Assembly: GCA_022777205.1 (NCBI GenBank)
Contig: JALFGP010000027.1
Coordinates: forward strand, 30,333 to 94,332
Length of the DNA stretch: 64,000 nt
Direction of reading: 5' to 3'
Source of the DNA: Rikenellaceae bacterium
GTDB lineage: Bacteria > Bacteroidota > Bacteroidia > Bacteroidales > UBA932
In this document: in pieces, positions 36,590-48,183 of the stretch
Position numbering within the stretch: the first letter of the stretch is position 1
Layout: the number at the start of each line of letters is the position of its first letter
Notes under the pieces: model-generated
The model's database searches: none
What the model was told of the DNA's origin: nothing
Seen by the model: the letters and a program-made list of their open reading frames with translations, nothing else
Translations under genes and position numbers: made by a program

Positions 36590-38191
36590 ATGAAGAAGTT
36601 AATCATATTGTCCGCGTTGCTTCCGTGCTTTGTTTCCTGTCTCTACGTGAAGGTGGGGGACAGTTTGCCGCACGATGAGATTTACTCCACTCCGGCAGAT
36701 GTTTACAGGAATGCAGTCGCAGCCCTCTACAACAATTTGGGCAGCAATCAGGAATCCATAGGCCTGCAGGGCACCTGTCGTGGAATCTACGACTACAACA
36801 CCCTCACAACTGATGAGGTCATTGTACCGATCCGGGGAGGGGACTGGTATGACGGAGGTTATTGGGAGAACCTATATTTTCACACCTGGGAATCCTCTGA
36901 CCGTTGCCTCTATACCGTATGGACCTATCTTTTCAGCAATATCAGCAGGTGCAACGCATCTCTGGATGTGCTGGCGCGATCTTCGGAACTTTGCGGTGCA
37001 GAAACAACCAATGCCTGGATTGCAGAAGTGAGGGCGCTGAGGGCCATTTTCTTTTGGTATGCTATGGATTTGTTCGGAAACATTCCGATAGTGGATGAAC
37101 ACAATAAATGGCAGGAGCTACAATCTCCCCGAAGTCAGACATTCCGGTTTATTTTCAACGAGTTGCAATACTCTCTGGAGTATCTCCCCATAGCCCGGAG
37201 CAACGAAGAGGGTCTTCACTACGGCAAGGTCACTGCGCCCGTGGTGTGGTTCGTGCTGGCAAAACTGGCTCTGAATGCCGAAATTTACTCCGATGACGAC
37301 TGCACGGACGGAATCGGGCAGGACGGTTCCGCAATAATGTTCGAGGTGGAAGGAAGCAAGCTGAATGCTTGGGAGACCTGTATCTTTTATTGCGACAGGC
37401 TGGCGGACATATATGGCTTGGAATCAATGATCTCGAGCAATTTCAGCACCGGGAATGAGAAGTCGCTTGAGAATATCTTCACCATCCCGGCTGACAGGGA
37501 GGCATACAAGGTGGAATACCATTACCAGTTCCGCTCCATCCACTACAGCCACGGTGCCGCCTATGGCTTTGAAGCTGAAAACGGCCCCTCAGCCACGCGT
37601 GAGGCAATGCAAGTTTTCGGATATGGCACCCCGTCTCCCGATCCGAGGCTATGGGCAACATTCAGTTTCGATGAAGTGAAGGTGGGAGGTGAACCGGTTT
37701 TGACGGAAGATGGAAGTCCTCTGGTCTATTACCCTATGGAAGTGGCTCCGAATCTGACAGGCAGCCCTTTCAGGACTACAGCAGGAGCCCGTTTCAACAA
37801 ATATGAAACCGACATTCACGCCTACGAAAACGGCAAACTCCAGGACAATGACATAGTCCTGTTCAGATTTGCGGATGCACTTCTGATGAAGGCAGAGGCA
37901 CTTGTGCGCAATGGTCAGGACGGTACGCCGTCTATGGCATGTTTGCGTGAAAGGGCCGGAGCATCCCCAAGGGAGTGTAATCTGGACACACTTCTGGAAG
38001 AGCGTATGCTGGAACTGGCTTTGGAAGGCTGGCGGCGTCAGGACCTCATACGTTTCGGGAAATACCATCAGGAATACGATATGAGACCGCAACTGCCTTC
38101 CGAGACAGATGCCCACACAATCTTATTCCCCATTCCGCGCAAATGCATAGAACTCAACGGAAAATTGAAGCAGAACAAAGGCTACGAATGA
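36590..38191 (+). CDS. SusD/RagB family lipoprotein
   Basis: Lipobox LPCFVSCLY; AEVRALRAIFFWYAMDLFGNIPIV; LEERMLELALEGWRRQDLIRFGKY; LFPIPRKCIELNGKLKQNKGY. Confidence 0.93.
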   Translation: MKKLIILSALLPCFVSCLYVKVGDSLPHDEIYSTPADVYRNAVAALYNNLGSNQESIGLQGTCRGIYDYNTLTTDEVIVPIRGGDWYDGGYWENLYFHTWESSDRCLYTVWTYLFSNISRCNASLDVLARSSELCGAETTNAWIAEVRALRAIFFWYAMDLFGNIPIVDEHNKWQELQSPRSQTFRFIFNELQYSLEYLPIARSNEEGLHYGKVTAPVVWFVLAKLALNAEIYSDDDCTDGIGQDGSAIMFEVEGSKLNAWETCIFYCDRLADIYGLESMISSNFSTGNEKSLENIFTIPADREAYKVEYHYQFRSIHYSHGAAYGFEAENGPSATREAMQVFGYGTPSPDPRLWATFSFDEVKVGGEPVLTEDGSPLVYYPMEVAPNLTGSPFRTTAGARFNKYETDIHAYENGKLQDNDIVLFRFADALLMKAEALVRNGQDGTPSMACLRERAGASPRECNLDTLLEERMLELALEGWRRQDLIRFGKYHQEYDMRPQLPSETDAHTILFPIPRKCIELNGKLKQNKGYE

Positions 38192-38212
38192 TCAGCGGCT
38201 TGCGCTCGGCGG

Positions 38213-39502
38213 CTATATGAAATTGAAAATGAAGACCACAATCAGAGTTGCAGGCGCAAGATAGCGGATTGCGAAATACACCAGATTGTAAATGGCTGTG
38301 TTGCAGCTGCCTTTGTTGGTGAGTTCATCCCTAACTGCGGTTTTGTCCATTTTCCAGCCTACAAAAAGCACTGCAATCAGGGCTCCGAAAATAAGCAGTA
38401 TGTTGGAGCAGAGATTATCCACAAACCCGAAAATCTCCTGGGAGAATGCGCTTCCGACCCCAATCAGCCATATCACTGAAAACATTATGATGCAGGCTTT
38501 CCTGCGGGGGATTCTCTTTTCTTCCACCAGCCAGGCAATGCCGGGTTCCACAAGGGAAATGGTCGAGGTGAGGGCGGCGACAACAACGGTCAGAAAGAAG
38601 AGTACGCTGATTGCCCTGCCCAGGAAAGGTGAAGCCTGGCCCATCTGCACAAATATTTCAGGGAGGGTTACGAAAAGCAGCCCGGGACCGGATTCAGGGT
38701 CGATGCCCTTGGCAAAGACTGCCGGCATTATGGCGAAGCCTGCGATTATTGCGAAGACAATAGAGGAAATGGCTGTCCAGATGCCTGAGGTCATCATATT
38801 TTCCTTTTTGCTGACATAGGAGGAATAGGTTAGAATGATGCCCGAACCTAAGGACATAGAATAGAAGGACTGGCCTATGGCTGCAACTATGGTCCGGCCT
38901 GTGATTTTGGAGAAATCGGGATGAATCAGATATTCAACACCTTTCATCGCTCCGGGCAGCCTGAGGGCATATATCATTATTATGATTATGAAGAGGAACA
39001 GCGCCGGGATGGAGTATTTGCTGAATTTTTCTATCCCGTTCTTCACCCCGCAGGCCACCACCAGGCAAGTGATACCGAGCATCACCGTGCCGAATGCCAG
39101 GGCTTTGTAGCCGGAGGGCAGGAATTCGCCGTAATTCAAATTGAAAGAGCGGAGAAAATATTCCACTGACCATCCGCCCACTATGCTATAATATGAAAGC
39201 AGCACGGTGGGGGTTAAAACTGAAAGTACACCTAAAATGTTCCAAAAAGACTTGGGAGCGAGTTTTTTCATGGACCCCACTGCGTTGAGCTGCGCGTGAC
39301 GGCCGATTACAGCTTCTGCAAGGAAGATGGGCAGGGATAGTAACAGTGTGCAAATCAGATAGATAAATATGAAGGCAGCGCCTCCGTTTTCCCCCGCCAT
39401 ATACGGGAATCTCCATAGGTTTCCAAGTCCGATGGCAGAGCCTGCATAAGCCATTATTACTGCGAAACTGCTGCCGAAACTGTCTCTTTTTGCTGCTGAC
39501 AT
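38213..39502 (-). CDS. Sodium-dependent transporter, NSS/SNF family
   Basis: AVIMAYAGSAIGLGNLWRFPYMAGENGGAAF. Confidence 0.93.
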   Translation of the reverse strand: MSAAKRDSFGSSFAVIMAYAGSAIGLGNLWRFPYMAGENGGAAFIFIYLICTLLLSLPIFLAEAVIGRHAQLNAVGSMKKLAPKSFWNILGVLSVLTPTVLLSYYSIVGGWSVEYFLRSFNLNYGEFLPSGYKALAFGTVMLGITCLVVACGVKNGIEKFSKYSIPALFLFIIIIMIYALRLPGAMKGVEYLIHPDFSKITGRTIVAAIGQSFYSMSLGSGIILTYSSYVSKKENMMTSGIWTAISSIVFAIIAGFAIMPAVFAKGIDPESGPGLLFVTLPEIFVQMGQASPFLGRAISVLFFLTVVVAALTSTISLVEPGIAWLVEEKRIPRRKACIIMFSVIWLIGVGSAFSQEIFGFVDNLCSNILLIFGALIAVLFVGWKMDKTAVRDELTNKGSCNTAIYNLVYFAIRYLAPATLIVVFIFNFI

Positions 39503-39558
39503 AACAATTTGTAAGTAGATTTAGGTGCGCAAAGGTAATATAATTCTGGAAAATTCAT

Positions 39559-39566
39559 TATCTTTG
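39559..39566 (+). promoter_or_regulatory. -7 box of tRNA-Arg promoter (TATCTTTG)
   Basis: TATCTTTGCAGTCC, matching the sequence upstream of tRNA-Thr at 58537. Confidence 0.55.
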
Positions 39567-39603
39567 CAGTCCTTTTTTGATATTGTCAGTCAGAAAGGGC
39601 TAT

Positions 39604-39675
39604 GCCTCCGTAGTTTAATGGATAGAATTTCAGATTCCGGTTCTGACGGTTGCGGTTCGATTCCGCACGGGGGTA
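39604..39675 (+). tRNA. tRNA-Arg(CCG)
   Basis: Cloverleaf folds: acceptor GCCTCCG/CGGGGGT, anticodon arm TCAGA-TTCCGGT-TCTGA, T-arm TGCGG-TTCGATT-CCGCA. Confidence 0.9.
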
Positions 39676-39699
39676 CAAATTTGGTACAAATTTGTACCC
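39671..39699. repeat. 13-bp perfect inverted repeat overlapping the 3' end of tRNA-Arg (att-like)
   Basis: GGGTACAAATTTG-GTA-CAAATTTGTACCC. Confidence 0.7.
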
Positions 39700-39812
39700 A
39701 ATTTATCCAACCCCCAGTCACTTCGTGACAGCCCCTGAGGGGCGCGGGGAAAGGATTCCCCGAAACCCCTTCGGTCGCTACGCTCCTGGTAGCTAAAAAA
39801 TCAAGAAAAAAC

Positions 39813-39843
39813 TTTGCAATTGGAAATATCTTTTATACTTTTG
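39813..39843 (+). promoter_or_regulatory. Bacteroidetes housekeeping promoter of the ilv-leu operon
   Basis: TTTG-N19-TACTTTTG, matching the TTTG/TAnnTTTG consensus and spacing. Confidence 0.75.
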
Positions 39844-39896
39844 CAATCGCATTTGCAGCGGAGCACATTCCGCAAAAACTAAAAAAATAGAGAATT

Positions 39897-39965
39897 ATGT
39901 TAGTAGTCGTGAACGTCATTAGCTTGCTAGTCCTTGTCATTAAGATAGTTGGACCGGGAAAGTGA
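39897..39965 (+). CDS. ilv operon leader peptide (22 aa, BCAA-rich)
   Basis: MLVVVNVISLLVLVIKIVGPGK: 14 of 22 residues are Leu/Val/Ile; lies between the promoter and ilvD; followed by a hairpin. Confidence 0.82.
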   Translation: MLVVVNVISLLVLVIKIVGPGK

Positions 39966-39992
39966 TGGCATCACGTGTGATAAAGCATACTG

Positions 39993-40026
39993 GAGCGCTC
40001 TTCCCGGAAAATCGGAAAGAGCGCTT
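39993..40026 (+). terminator. Attenuator/terminator hairpin upstream of ilvD
   Basis: GAGCGCTCTTCCCGGAAAATCGGAAAGAGCGCTT stem-loop followed by an AT-rich tail (CGATATTATT). Confidence 0.65.
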
Positions 40027-40059
40027 CGATATTATTAGAAGTAACAATTTGAAAGGACT

Positions 40060-41892
40060 ATGAAACACGAACTCAGAAGTGCAGTGACCCAAAACGGCAG
40101 ACGAATGGCCGGAGCCAGAGCCCTGTGGATGGCAGCAGGAATGAAGAAGGAACAGATGGGACGACCGGTAATTGCCGTAGTGAATTCTTTCACCCAGTTT
40201 GTTCCGGGTCACACTCATCTTCACGAAATTGGCCAGATAGTCAAGGCGGAAATTGAAGCCCAGGGATGTTTTGCAGCTGAGTTCAATACCATCGCAGTTG
40301 ACGATGGAATCGCAATGGGCCACGACGGAATGCTCTATTCCCTGCCTTCCAGAGACATCATAGCCGATTCGGTGGAATATATGGTCAATGCCCACAAGGC
40401 AGACGCGATGATTTGCATAAGCAATTGTGACAAAATCACTCCGGGAATGTTGATTGCTGCAATGAGGCTCAATATCCCTGCGGTTTTCGTGTCGGGAGGC
40501 CCTATGGAGGCAGGAGTTATGGGCTCGCAGAGACTCGACCTGATTGATGCAATGGTGAAGTCCGCAGACCCTTCCGTAAGCGACGAAGATGTTGCTGAAA
40601 TTGAAAATTCCGCATGCCCGGGTTGCGGCTGCTGTTCCGGAATGTTCACGGCCAATTCAATGAACTGTCTCACGGAAGCCATAGGCCTTTCACTCCCTGG
40701 TAACGGCACTGTTGTCGCCACCCATAGCCGGAGAATAGAACTCTTCCGCAAGGCCGCCCGTCTGGTAGTCAGCAACGCATACAAATACTACAGGGATGGG
40801 GATGAGTCCGTGCTGCCACGTTCGATAGCCACCCGCGGAGCTTTCCTCAATGCAATGGCCCTGGACATAGCTATGGGCGGTTCTACCAATACCGTGCTTC
40901 ATCTCCTTGCAGTTGCAAATGAGGCCGGAGCGGACTTCAAGATGTCGGATATAGATGCACTTTCCCGCAGGGTGCCTTGCCTGTGCAAGGTGGCCCCCAA
41001 CACCAACAAATATCACGTTCAGGATGTGAACAGGGCAGGCGGGATTGTCACCATTATGAACGAACTTGCAAAAGGCGGTCTCGTGGACACTTCCCTCAAG
41101 AGAGTGGACGGAATGACACTGGCGGAGGAGATTGACGCATATTGTATTGATAGTCCTAATGTTACGGAGGAGGCTAAGGGAATTTACGCAAGTGCCCCGG
41201 CCAACCGTTTCAGCACCCGGATGGGCTCGCAGGACAATGATTATGAAACTTTCGATACGGACCGCAGCAATGGTTGCATCAGAGACCTTGCCCACGCCTA
41301 CACCACAGACGGAGGCCTCGGAGTGCTTTTCGGCAACATAGCAAAGGACGGCTGCGTAATCAAGACCGCCGGAGTGGACAAGTCCATCTGGAAATTCTCC
41401 GGCCCTGCTAAAGTCTTTGATTCTCAGGAGGCTGCCTGTGAAGGGATTTTGGGCGGAAAAGTCAAGGCAGGGGATGTCGTGGTCATTAGTTACGAAGGTC
41501 CTAAGGGAGGCCCTGGAATGCAGGAAATGCTTTATCCGACCTCCTATATCAAGTCAATGCATCTGGGAAAGGAATGTGCCCTGATAACTGACGGCCGTTT
41601 CAGCGGGGGTACCTCAGGACTCAGCATAGGACATATTTCCCCGGAAGCGGCAGCGGGTGGCAACATAGCCCTGGTACGCGATGGGGACATCATAGAGATA
41701 GACATACCTGAAAGGAAAATCAATGTCCGGCTCAGCGATGAGGAGCTTCAACTCAGGCGTGAGGAGGAACTTTCGCGCGGAAAAATGGCATTCACACCTT
41801 GGGCGCGCAAAAGGGAGGTCTCAAAGAGTCTCAAAGCCTATGCTGCAATGGTCAGCTCTGCGGACAAGGGTGCAGTCAGGATTATCGAATAA
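40060..41892 (+). CDS. ilvD: Dihydroxy-acid dehydratase
   Basis: [63 protein letters not shown]. Confidence 0.97.
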   Translation: MKHELRSAVTQNGRRMAGARALWMAAGMKKEQMGRPVIAVVNSFTQFVPGHTHLHEIGQIVKAEIEAQGCFAAEFNTIAVDDGIAMGHDGMLYSLPSRDIIADSVEYMVNAHKADAMICISNCDKITPGMLIAAMRLNIPAVFVSGGPMEAGVMGSQRLDLIDAMVKSADPSVSDEDVAEIENSACPGCGCCSGMFTANSMNCLTEAIGLSLPGNGTVVATHSRRIELFRKAARLVVSNAYKYYRDGDESVLPRSIATRGAFLNAMALDIAMGGSTNTVLHLLAVANEAGADFKMSDIDALSRRVPCLCKVAPNTNKYHVQDVNRAGGIVTIMNELAKGGLVDTSLKRVDGMTLAEEIDAYCIDSPNVTEEAKGIYASAPANRFSTRMGSQDNDYETFDTDRSNGCIRDLAHAYTTDGGLGVLFGNIAKDGCVIKTAGVDKSIWKFSGPAKVFDSQEAACEGILGGKVKAGDVVVISYEGPKGGPGMQEMLYPTSYIKSMHLGKECALITDGRFSGGTSGLSIGHISPEAAAGGNIALVRDGDIIEIDIPERKINVRLSDEELQLRREEELSRGKMAFTPWARKREVSKSLKAYAAMVSSADKGAVRIIE

Positions 41893-41944
41893 CAATCTGA
41901 ATACCCGATATTACTGTAAACACGGAGGAACAAAACTGAAAGAT

Positions 41945-43669
41945 ATGGAAACAGACCAGACACATAACCGGCTTACCGGAGCCGAAATTCTACTGCAATC
42001 TCTTGTGGAGGAAGGCGTTGACACCGTTTTCGGTTATCCGGGAGGTCAGGTAATGGCCTTGTATGATAAACTTTTAAACTATTCCGACAGGCTTAGGCAT
42101 ATACTTGTCCGCCACGAGCAGGGAGCCATACACGCGGCCCAGGGCTATGCAAGGGTGAAGAATACCCCCGGAGTTGTCTTCGTTACCTCCGGTCCAGGCG
42201 CGACCAACATCATCACGGGTGTGGCCGACGCAATGTCCGATTCTACTCCGGTGGTGGTGATTACGGGCCAGGTGCCCTCCAGTTCTCTCGGAACGGACGC
42301 ATTTCAGGAGGCCGACATCATAGGTCTCACTACTCCTATTTCCAAATGGAATTATCAGATCAGGCGTGCCGAAGACGTGGCCTGGGCAGTGGCAAGGGCA
42401 TTCTACATTGCCGGTACAGGCCGTCCGGGACCGGTGGTGCTGGACTTTACCAAGGATGCGCAGACTGGATTTGCCGAGTTCAATTATTCCAAGTGCGATT
42501 TCATCCGTAGCTATGTACCTGAGGCTGAGGCTTGTGAGGCTGAGCTTGACGAGGCTGCAAGAATGATAGACCAGTCCTCCAGGCCTTTCGTGGTCTTCGG
42601 TCAGGGCATATTGATGAGCGGGGCAGAACAGGCTCTTATGGATTTTCTCAAGAAAGGGGATATACCGGCAGGTTCCACTCTTCTCGGACTGAGCGCCCTG
42701 CCTTCCGGATTCAGCCATTTCGAGGGTATGCTCGGAATGCACGGCAATCTCGCTCCTAATGTCAAAACCAATGAATGTGACCTGCTCATTGCTGTGGGTA
42801 TGCGTTTCGACAACAGGGTGACCGGACCTGTCTCTACTTATGCCCGTCAGGCCAAAGTGATTCATATAGACATAGATGCATACGAAATAGGCAAGCTTGT
42901 GCCGGTGGACTTGGGCATTAATGCTGATGCGCGCAAAGTTCTCGAGGCCCTGACTGCCAAGATTTCCCGCGCTGACAGGCACGAGTGGAGGGAGAGTTTC
43001 AGACAGGTTAGAAAAGTGGAAGATGAAAGGGTCATCCGTCCGGAACTTGAGCCGGAGACAGGCGACATAAGGATGGGCGAGGTTGTCGATATGGTTTCCC
43101 AAGTTACTGAAAACAAGGCTATTGTGGTCACGGATGTGGGTCAGAACCAGATGGTTGCAGCCAGATATTCCCGTTTCAATCAGACCCGCAGTTTCATTTC
43201 TTCCGGAGGATTGGGCACTATGGGATTCGGCCTTCCTGCAGCCATAGGCGCAAAAATCGCAGAGCCATCCAGACCGGTTTGCCTTTTCTGTGGAGACGGA
43301 GGCATTCAGATGACCATAGAGGAACTGGGAGTGGTGATGCAGGAAAATGTCGGAGTCAAAGTGGTCATACTCAACAACAACTGGCTCGGCAACGTGAGAC
43401 AGTGGCAGGAGATGTTCTTTGACCGCCGCTATTCCGCAACCAGGATGATGAATCCGGACTACACTCTGATTGCCCGGGCTTATGGCATTGACAGTGAGGT
43501 AGTTGAGTCCCGTGAGGAATTGAGGGGAGCCGTGCATAGACTTTTCGCTGACGAGCGCGCCCGCATTCTCATAGTTCACGTTGCGGAACAGGAAAACGTG
43601 ATGCCTATGATTCCGCCGGGCAAAGGGGTCAACGAGATAATGATTTCTGAAACTGAATGGTATAAATAA
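41945..43669 (+). CDS. ilvB: Acetolactate synthase large subunit
   Basis: GVDTVFGYPGGQVMALYDKL; RHEQGAIHAAQGYAR; TPP motif GDGGIQMT…NNNWLGNVRQWQ; ATG 41945 chosen. Confidence 0.97.
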   Translation: METDQTHNRLTGAEILLQSLVEEGVDTVFGYPGGQVMALYDKLLNYSDRLRHILVRHEQGAIHAAQGYARVKNTPGVVFVTSGPGATNIITGVADAMSDSTPVVVITGQVPSSSLGTDAFQEADIIGLTTPISKWNYQIRRAEDVAWAVARAFYIAGTGRPGPVVLDFTKDAQTGFAEFNYSKCDFIRSYVPEAEACEAELDEAARMIDQSSRPFVVFGQGILMSGAEQALMDFLKKGDIPAGSTLLGLSALPSGFSHFEGMLGMHGNLAPNVKTNECDLLIAVGMRFDNRVTGPVSTYARQAKVIHIDIDAYEIGKLVPVDLGINADARKVLEALTAKISRADRHEWRESFRQVRKVEDERVIRPELEPETGDIRMGEVVDMVSQVTENKAIVVTDVGQNQMVAARYSRFNQTRSFISSGGLGTMGFGLPAAIGAKIAEPSRPVCLFCGDGGIQMTIEELGVVMQENVGVKVVILNNNWLGNVRQWQEMFFDRRYSATRMMNPDYTLIARAYGIDSEVVESREELRGAVHRLFADERARILIVHVAEQENVMPMIPPGKGVNEIMISETEWYK

Positions 43670-43671
43670 TT

Positions 43672-44217
43672 ATGGACAATACAGTCAGAAGATATACGGT
43701 AGTTCTGCACTCCGAAAACCAGATCGGTGTGCTCAATCAGGTGGCCAACATATTCACCAGACATAGCCTGAATATGTCCAGTATGTCTGCAAACGCCTCT
43801 CCGCTGGAGGGAATTCACACGATTTCCATAGTTACATACACGGTGGAGAAGAAAATTATCGAGGTGGTGCAGCAGCTGGAGAAGAAGGTGGACATAGTGA
43901 GGGCCTTTTACTATTCCGACGAGCAGACCGTCTATAGGGAGCTTGCCCTGTACAAAGTGCCGACTGACAAGATTTTAGGCTCCGGCAACATAGAGGACAT
44001 ACTCCAGGGCTATTATGCAAAAATCATAGAAATCAACAGGGACTTCACGGTAATTTCCAAGGTCGGCACCACTGAGGAAACTCAGCAGCTCTACAACGAG
44101 CTCAGCCGTTTCGGGGTGATGCAGTTCCAGCGTTCCGGCCAGATTATGGTCTCCCGCGAGAAACAGGAGCCTCTGTACAAATATCTTGAAGAAAGAGAAA
44201 AAGTTAAATCCAAATAA
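43672..44217 (+). CDS. ilvN: Acetolactate synthase small (regulatory) subunit
   Basis: ACT domain VVLHSENQIGVLNQVANIFTRHSLNMSSM; adjacent to ilvB. Confidence 0.93.
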   Translation: MDNTVRRYTVVLHSENQIGVLNQVANIFTRHSLNMSSMSANASPLEGIHTISIVTYTVEKKIIEVVQQLEKKVDIVRAFYYSDEQTVYRELALYKVPTDKILGSGNIEDILQGYYAKIIEINRDFTVISKVGTTEETQQLYNELSRFGVMQFQRSGQIMVSREKQEPLYKYLEEREKVKSK

Positions 44218-44229
44218 TTATTCAAAATT

Positions 44230-45273
44230 ATGGCAAAGATTAATTTTGGTGGTGTAGAAGAAAATGTCATCACTCGTGAAGAATTCACACTCGAACAGGC
44301 AAGGGAAACACTCAAAGGCGAGACCATCGCTGTCATCGGTTACGGCGTGCAGGGTCCGGGTCAGTCTTTGAACCTCAGGGACAATGGTTTCAACGTGATC
44401 GTGGGCCAGCGTCCGGGCAAAACCTACGACAAGGCAGTAGCTGACGGCTGGGTACCGGGCGAGACTCTTTTCGGCATTGAGGAAGCTTGCGAAAAGGGTA
44501 CCATCATTATGTGTCTGCTTTCAGATGCAGCAGTGATGTCCGTATGGCCACGCATCAAACCTTACCTCACTCCGGGCAAGGCTCTGTATTTCTCACACGG
44601 TTTCGCAATCACCTGGAGCGACCGCACAGGCTGTGTGCCTCCTGCTGACGTGGACGTGATTATGGTGGCTCCTAAGGGTTCAGGCACAACTGTGCGTTCA
44701 CTCTATCTCGAAGGCCGCGGAATCAATGCTTCTTTTGCTGTATATCAGGATGTTACAGGCCGTGCATACGAGCGTACCGTAGCCCTCGGCATAGGCATAG
44801 GTTCAGGATATCTTTTCGAGACCACCTTCCAGAGAGAGGCAGTTTCAGATCTCACAGGAGAGCGCGGATCTCTTATGGGTGCAATTCAGGGCCTGCTTCA
44901 GGCACAGTACGAAGTTCTCCGCGAGCACGGTCACACTCCGAGCGAGGCCTTCAATGAGACAGTTGAGGAACTTACCCAGTCTCTTATGCCGCTGTTTGCC
45001 CAGAAGGGTATGGACTGGATGTATGCAAACTGCTCAACTACAGCCCAGAGGGGTGCCCTTGACTGGTATCCTCGTTTCCACGATGCCATCAAGCCTGTAG
45101 TGGAGCAGCTCTACGAGAGCGTACAGAATGGAACAGAGGCTCAGATTTCCATTGATTCCAACTCCAAGCCTGACTATCGCGAGGGTCTTGAGAAGGAGCT
45201 CAAAGTCCTCAGGGACAGCGAGATGTGGAAGACTGCCGAAACTGTCCGCACCCTCCGTCCGGAGAATAAGTAA
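44230..45273 (+). CDS. ilvC: Ketol-acid reductoisomerase
   Basis: [44 protein letters not shown]. Confidence 0.96.
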   Translation: MAKINFGGVEENVITREEFTLEQARETLKGETIAVIGYGVQGPGQSLNLRDNGFNVIVGQRPGKTYDKAVADGWVPGETLFGIEEACEKGTIIMCLLSDAAVMSVWPRIKPYLTPGKALYFSHGFAITWSDRTGCVPPADVDVIMVAPKGSGTTVRSLYLEGRGINASFAVYQDVTGRAYERTVALGIGIGSGYLFETTFQREAVSDLTGERGSLMGAIQGLLQAQYEVLREHGHTPSEAFNETVEELTQSLMPLFAQKGMDWMYANCSTTAQRGALDWYPRFHDAIKPVVEQLYESVQNGTEAQISIDSNSKPDYREGLEKELKVLRDSEMWKTAETVRTLRPENK

Positions 45274-45284
45274 TCTCCTGCATT

Positions 45285-46787
45285 ATGGACAAGAATCGAG
45301 TCTATTTCTTTGACACAACCCTGAGGGACGGGGAGCAGGTGCCGGGATGTCAGCTGAATACGGTTGAGAAAATCCAGGTGGCCAAGGCTCTCGAGTCCCT
45401 CGGAGTCGATGTTATCGAGGCGGGTTTTCCGGTGTCCAGTCCGGGGGATTTCAATTCCGTCATCGAGATTTCCAAGGCTGTGACCTGGCCTTCGGTCTGC
45501 GCCCTCACCAGAGCTGTGCAGAAGGATATCGATGTGGCTGTGGATGCCCTCAAATATGCAAAGCGCAAGAGAATCCACACCGGAATAGGCACTTCCGACT
45601 CGCATATCAGATACAAGTTCAACTCCAACCGTGAGGAAATCCTGGAGAGGGCTGTGAAGGCTGTGAAATATGCCAGGAATTTTGTGGACGAGGTGGAATT
45701 CTATGCCGAGGATGCTGGAAGGACCGAGAATGAGTATCTTGCAAGGGTAATTGAAGCTGTGATTGCCGCAGGTGCGACCGTAGTCAACATACCTGACACA
45801 ACGGGCTATTGTCTGCCTGCAGAATATGGGGCAAAAATCAAGTACCTGTGTGACAATGTGCCCAATATCGAAAACGCCATCATCTCAACCCACTGCCACA
45901 ACGACCTCGGAATGGCAACCGCCAATACTATGGCCGGACTCCTGAACGGAGCGCGCCAGTGTGAGGTGACCATCAACGGAGTGGGCGAGAGGGCCGGCAA
46001 CACCTCCCTTGAGGAAATAGCGATGATCATCAAGTCCCACAACGACATAGACCTGCAGTCCAATATCAACACCACGAGGATTTATCCTGTGAGCCGTATG
46101 GTTTCCAACTTGATGAATATGCCGGTGCAGCCCAACAAGGCCATAGTGGGACGCAATGCCTTTGCCCATTCCTCCGGCATACATCAGGACGGCGTGCTCA
46201 AGAATGTCTCCACCTATGAAATCATAGATCCGAAAGACATAGGTCTGGACACCAATTCCATAGTCCTCACTGCCCGCAGCGGCCACGCGGCACTGAAATA
46301 CCGTCTGGAGTCTCTCGGAGTCAAGCTCAGCGAGGAAAAGCTGGACAAGGTATATCAGGAGTTCCTCAAACTTGCGGACAAGAAAAAGGAAGTCTGCGAT
46401 GATGACATACTTATGCTTGCAGGTGCGGACCGCAGTCACGAGCAGGTCATCAAGGTGGACTGGCTGCAGGCCACCAGCGGCATAGGAATGAAACCCGTGG
46501 CATCCATAGGAGTGGATATAGCCGGGGAGAAATTCGAGGCGGCCGCAACTGGAAACGGCCCTGTGGATGCTTCCATCAATGCCCTCAGGCAAATCGTCAA
46601 ACGCAAAATCAACATCAACGAATTCACAATCCAGGGTGTCACCAAGGGTTCCGACGACTCCTGCAAGGTGCATATGCAGGTGGAGCACGAAGGGCGGATT
46701 TATTACGGCTTCGGGTCCAACACGGACATAGTCACAGCTTCGGTGGAGGCCTATGTGGACTGTGTGAACAAAATCCACAGCGTCTGA
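45285..46787 (+). CDS. leuA: 2-isopropylmalate synthase
   Basis: [42 protein letters not shown]-terminal regulatory domain. Confidence 0.95.
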   Translation: MDKNRVYFFDTTLRDGEQVPGCQLNTVEKIQVAKALESLGVDVIEAGFPVSSPGDFNSVIEISKAVTWPSVCALTRAVQKDIDVAVDALKYAKRKRIHTGIGTSDSHIRYKFNSNREEILERAVKAVKYARNFVDEVEFYAEDAGRTENEYLARVIEAVIAAGATVVNIPDTTGYCLPAEYGAKIKYLCDNVPNIENAIISTHCHNDLGMATANTMAGLLNGARQCEVTINGVGERAGNTSLEEIAMIIKSHNDIDLQSNINTTRIYPVSRMVSNLMNMPVQPNKAIVGRNAFAHSSGIHQDGVLKNVSTYEIIDPKDIGLDTNSIVLTARSGHAALKYRLESLGVKLSEEKLDKVYQEFLKLADKKKEVCDDDILMLAGADRSHEQVIKVDWLQATSGIGMKPVASIGVDIAGEKFEAAATGNGPVDASINALRQIVKRKININEFTIQGVTKGSDDSCKVHMQVEHEGRIYYGFGSNTDIVTASVEAYVDCVNKIHSV

Positions 46788-46788
46788 G

Positions 46789-48183
46789 ATGAATACCCTA
46801 TTCGACAAAATCTGGGACTCCCATATTGTGGACCGCATAGAGGACGGCCCTCAGCAGATCTATATCGACAGACTCTACTGCCACGAAGTGACCTCACCAC
46901 AGGCTTTCGAAGGCCTGCGTGCAAGGGGCATCAAGTGTTTCCGTCCGGAGCGCATCTTCTGTATGCCGGACCACAACACCCCCACCCACGACCAGGACAA
47001 ACCGGTTCAGGATCCGGTGTCGAGGAAACAGCTGGAGACTTTGGATGCAAATGTCAGGGAATTCGGACTGACATATTTCGGGATGATGGATCCGCGCAAC
47101 GGCATAATCCACGTGGTGGGGCCGGAGCAGGGACTGTCTCTTCCCGGTATGACCATAGTCTGCGGAGACTCGCATACATCCACCCACGGAGCTGTGGGCG
47201 CAATCGCCTTCGGAATCGGAACCAGCGAGGTGGAGATGGTGATGGCCTCCCAATGCATACTCCAGTCCAAGCCCAAATCTATGAGAATCAAAGTGGAGGG
47301 CAAATTGGGCAAGGGCGTGACTGCCAAGGATTTGGCTCTTTACATAATGAAGCAGATCAGCACTTCGGGTGCCACAGGTTATTTCGTGGAATATGCCGGA
47401 AGTGCAGTCCGGAGCCTGACTATGGAAGGCCGTCTTACCCTCTGCAACCTTTCCATAGAAATGGGGGCGAGGGGAGGATTCGTGGCACCGGACGAAACCA
47501 CTTTCGCCTACCTCAAGGGCCGCCCGTATTCACCGAAAGGGGAGGATTGGGACAAGGCTGTGGAATATTGGAAGACCTTGCGCAGCGATGATGATGCTGT
47601 GTTTGACAAGGAGATTGTTTTTGATGCAGCCGACATCGAGCCTATGATAACCTACGGCACAAATCCGGGAATGGGAGTTGAGGTGTCGGGCAAAGTGCCT
47701 GCACTTGAATCCATACCGGAGCAGGGGCGTGAATCCTTCTTCAAGTCGCTGGATTATATGGGTTTTCATCCTGGGGATGCTATGATTGGCAAGAAAGTGG
47801 ACTATGTCTTCCTCGGGGCTTGCACCAATGGCAGGATTGAGGATTTCAGGGCATTTGCCTCCATTGCTCAGGGGCGTCACAAGGCCGAAAATGTCATTGC
47901 CTGGCTGGTTCCGGGGTCCTGGGCAGTTATGGAGCAAATCAAGGACGAGGGTCTGGACAAGGTGCTGGAAGCTGCAGGTTTTGAAATCCGTCAGCCGGGT
48001 TGTTCGGCCTGTCTGGCTATGAATGACGACAAGGTGCCTGCAGGAAAATACTGTGTCTCAACCAGCAACCGTAATTTCGAAGGCCGTCAGGGACCTGGGG
48101 CAAGAACCCTTCTCGCCAGCCCTCTCACTGCAGCGGCTGCAGCCGTAACCGGTTGTGTCACAGATCCAAGAGATTTACTATGA
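46789..48183 (+). CDS. leuC: 3-isopropylmalate dehydratase large subunit
   Basis: [40 protein letters not shown]. Confidence 0.95.
   Translation: MNTLFDKIWDSHIVDRIEDGPQQIYIDRLYCHEVTSPQAFEGLRARGIKCFRPERIFCMPDHNTPTHDQDKPVQDPVSRKQLETLDANVREFGLTYFGMMDPRNGIIHVVGPEQGLSLPGMTIVCGDSHTSTHGAVGAIAFGIGTSEVEMVMASQCILQSKPKSMRIKVEGKLGKGVTAKDLALYIMKQISTSGATGYFVEYAGSAVRSLTMEGRLTLCNLSIEMGARGGFVAPDETTFAYLKGRPYSPKGEDWDKAVEYWKTLRSDDDAVFDKEIVFDAADIEPMITYGTNPGMGVEVSGKVPALESIPEQGRESFFKSLDYMGFHPGDAMIGKKVDYVFLGACTNGRIEDFRAFASIAQGRHKAENVIAWLVPGSWAVMEQIKDEGLDKVLEAAGFEIRQPGCSACLAMNDDKVPAGKYCVSTSNRNFEGRQGPGARTLLASPLTAAAAAVTGCVTDPRDLL

Noticed and set aside
39525-39728. 67-aa ORF spanning tRNA-Arg
   Set aside because: Overlaps a tRNA gene; spurious
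42074-43579. 501-aa minus-strand ORF antisense to ilvB
   Set aside because: Low-complexity His/Cys-rich translation with no domain; arises from codon bias opposite a well-conserved gene
45885-46838. 317-aa minus-strand ORF opposite leuA
   Set aside because: Shadow ORF of leuA; no family signal
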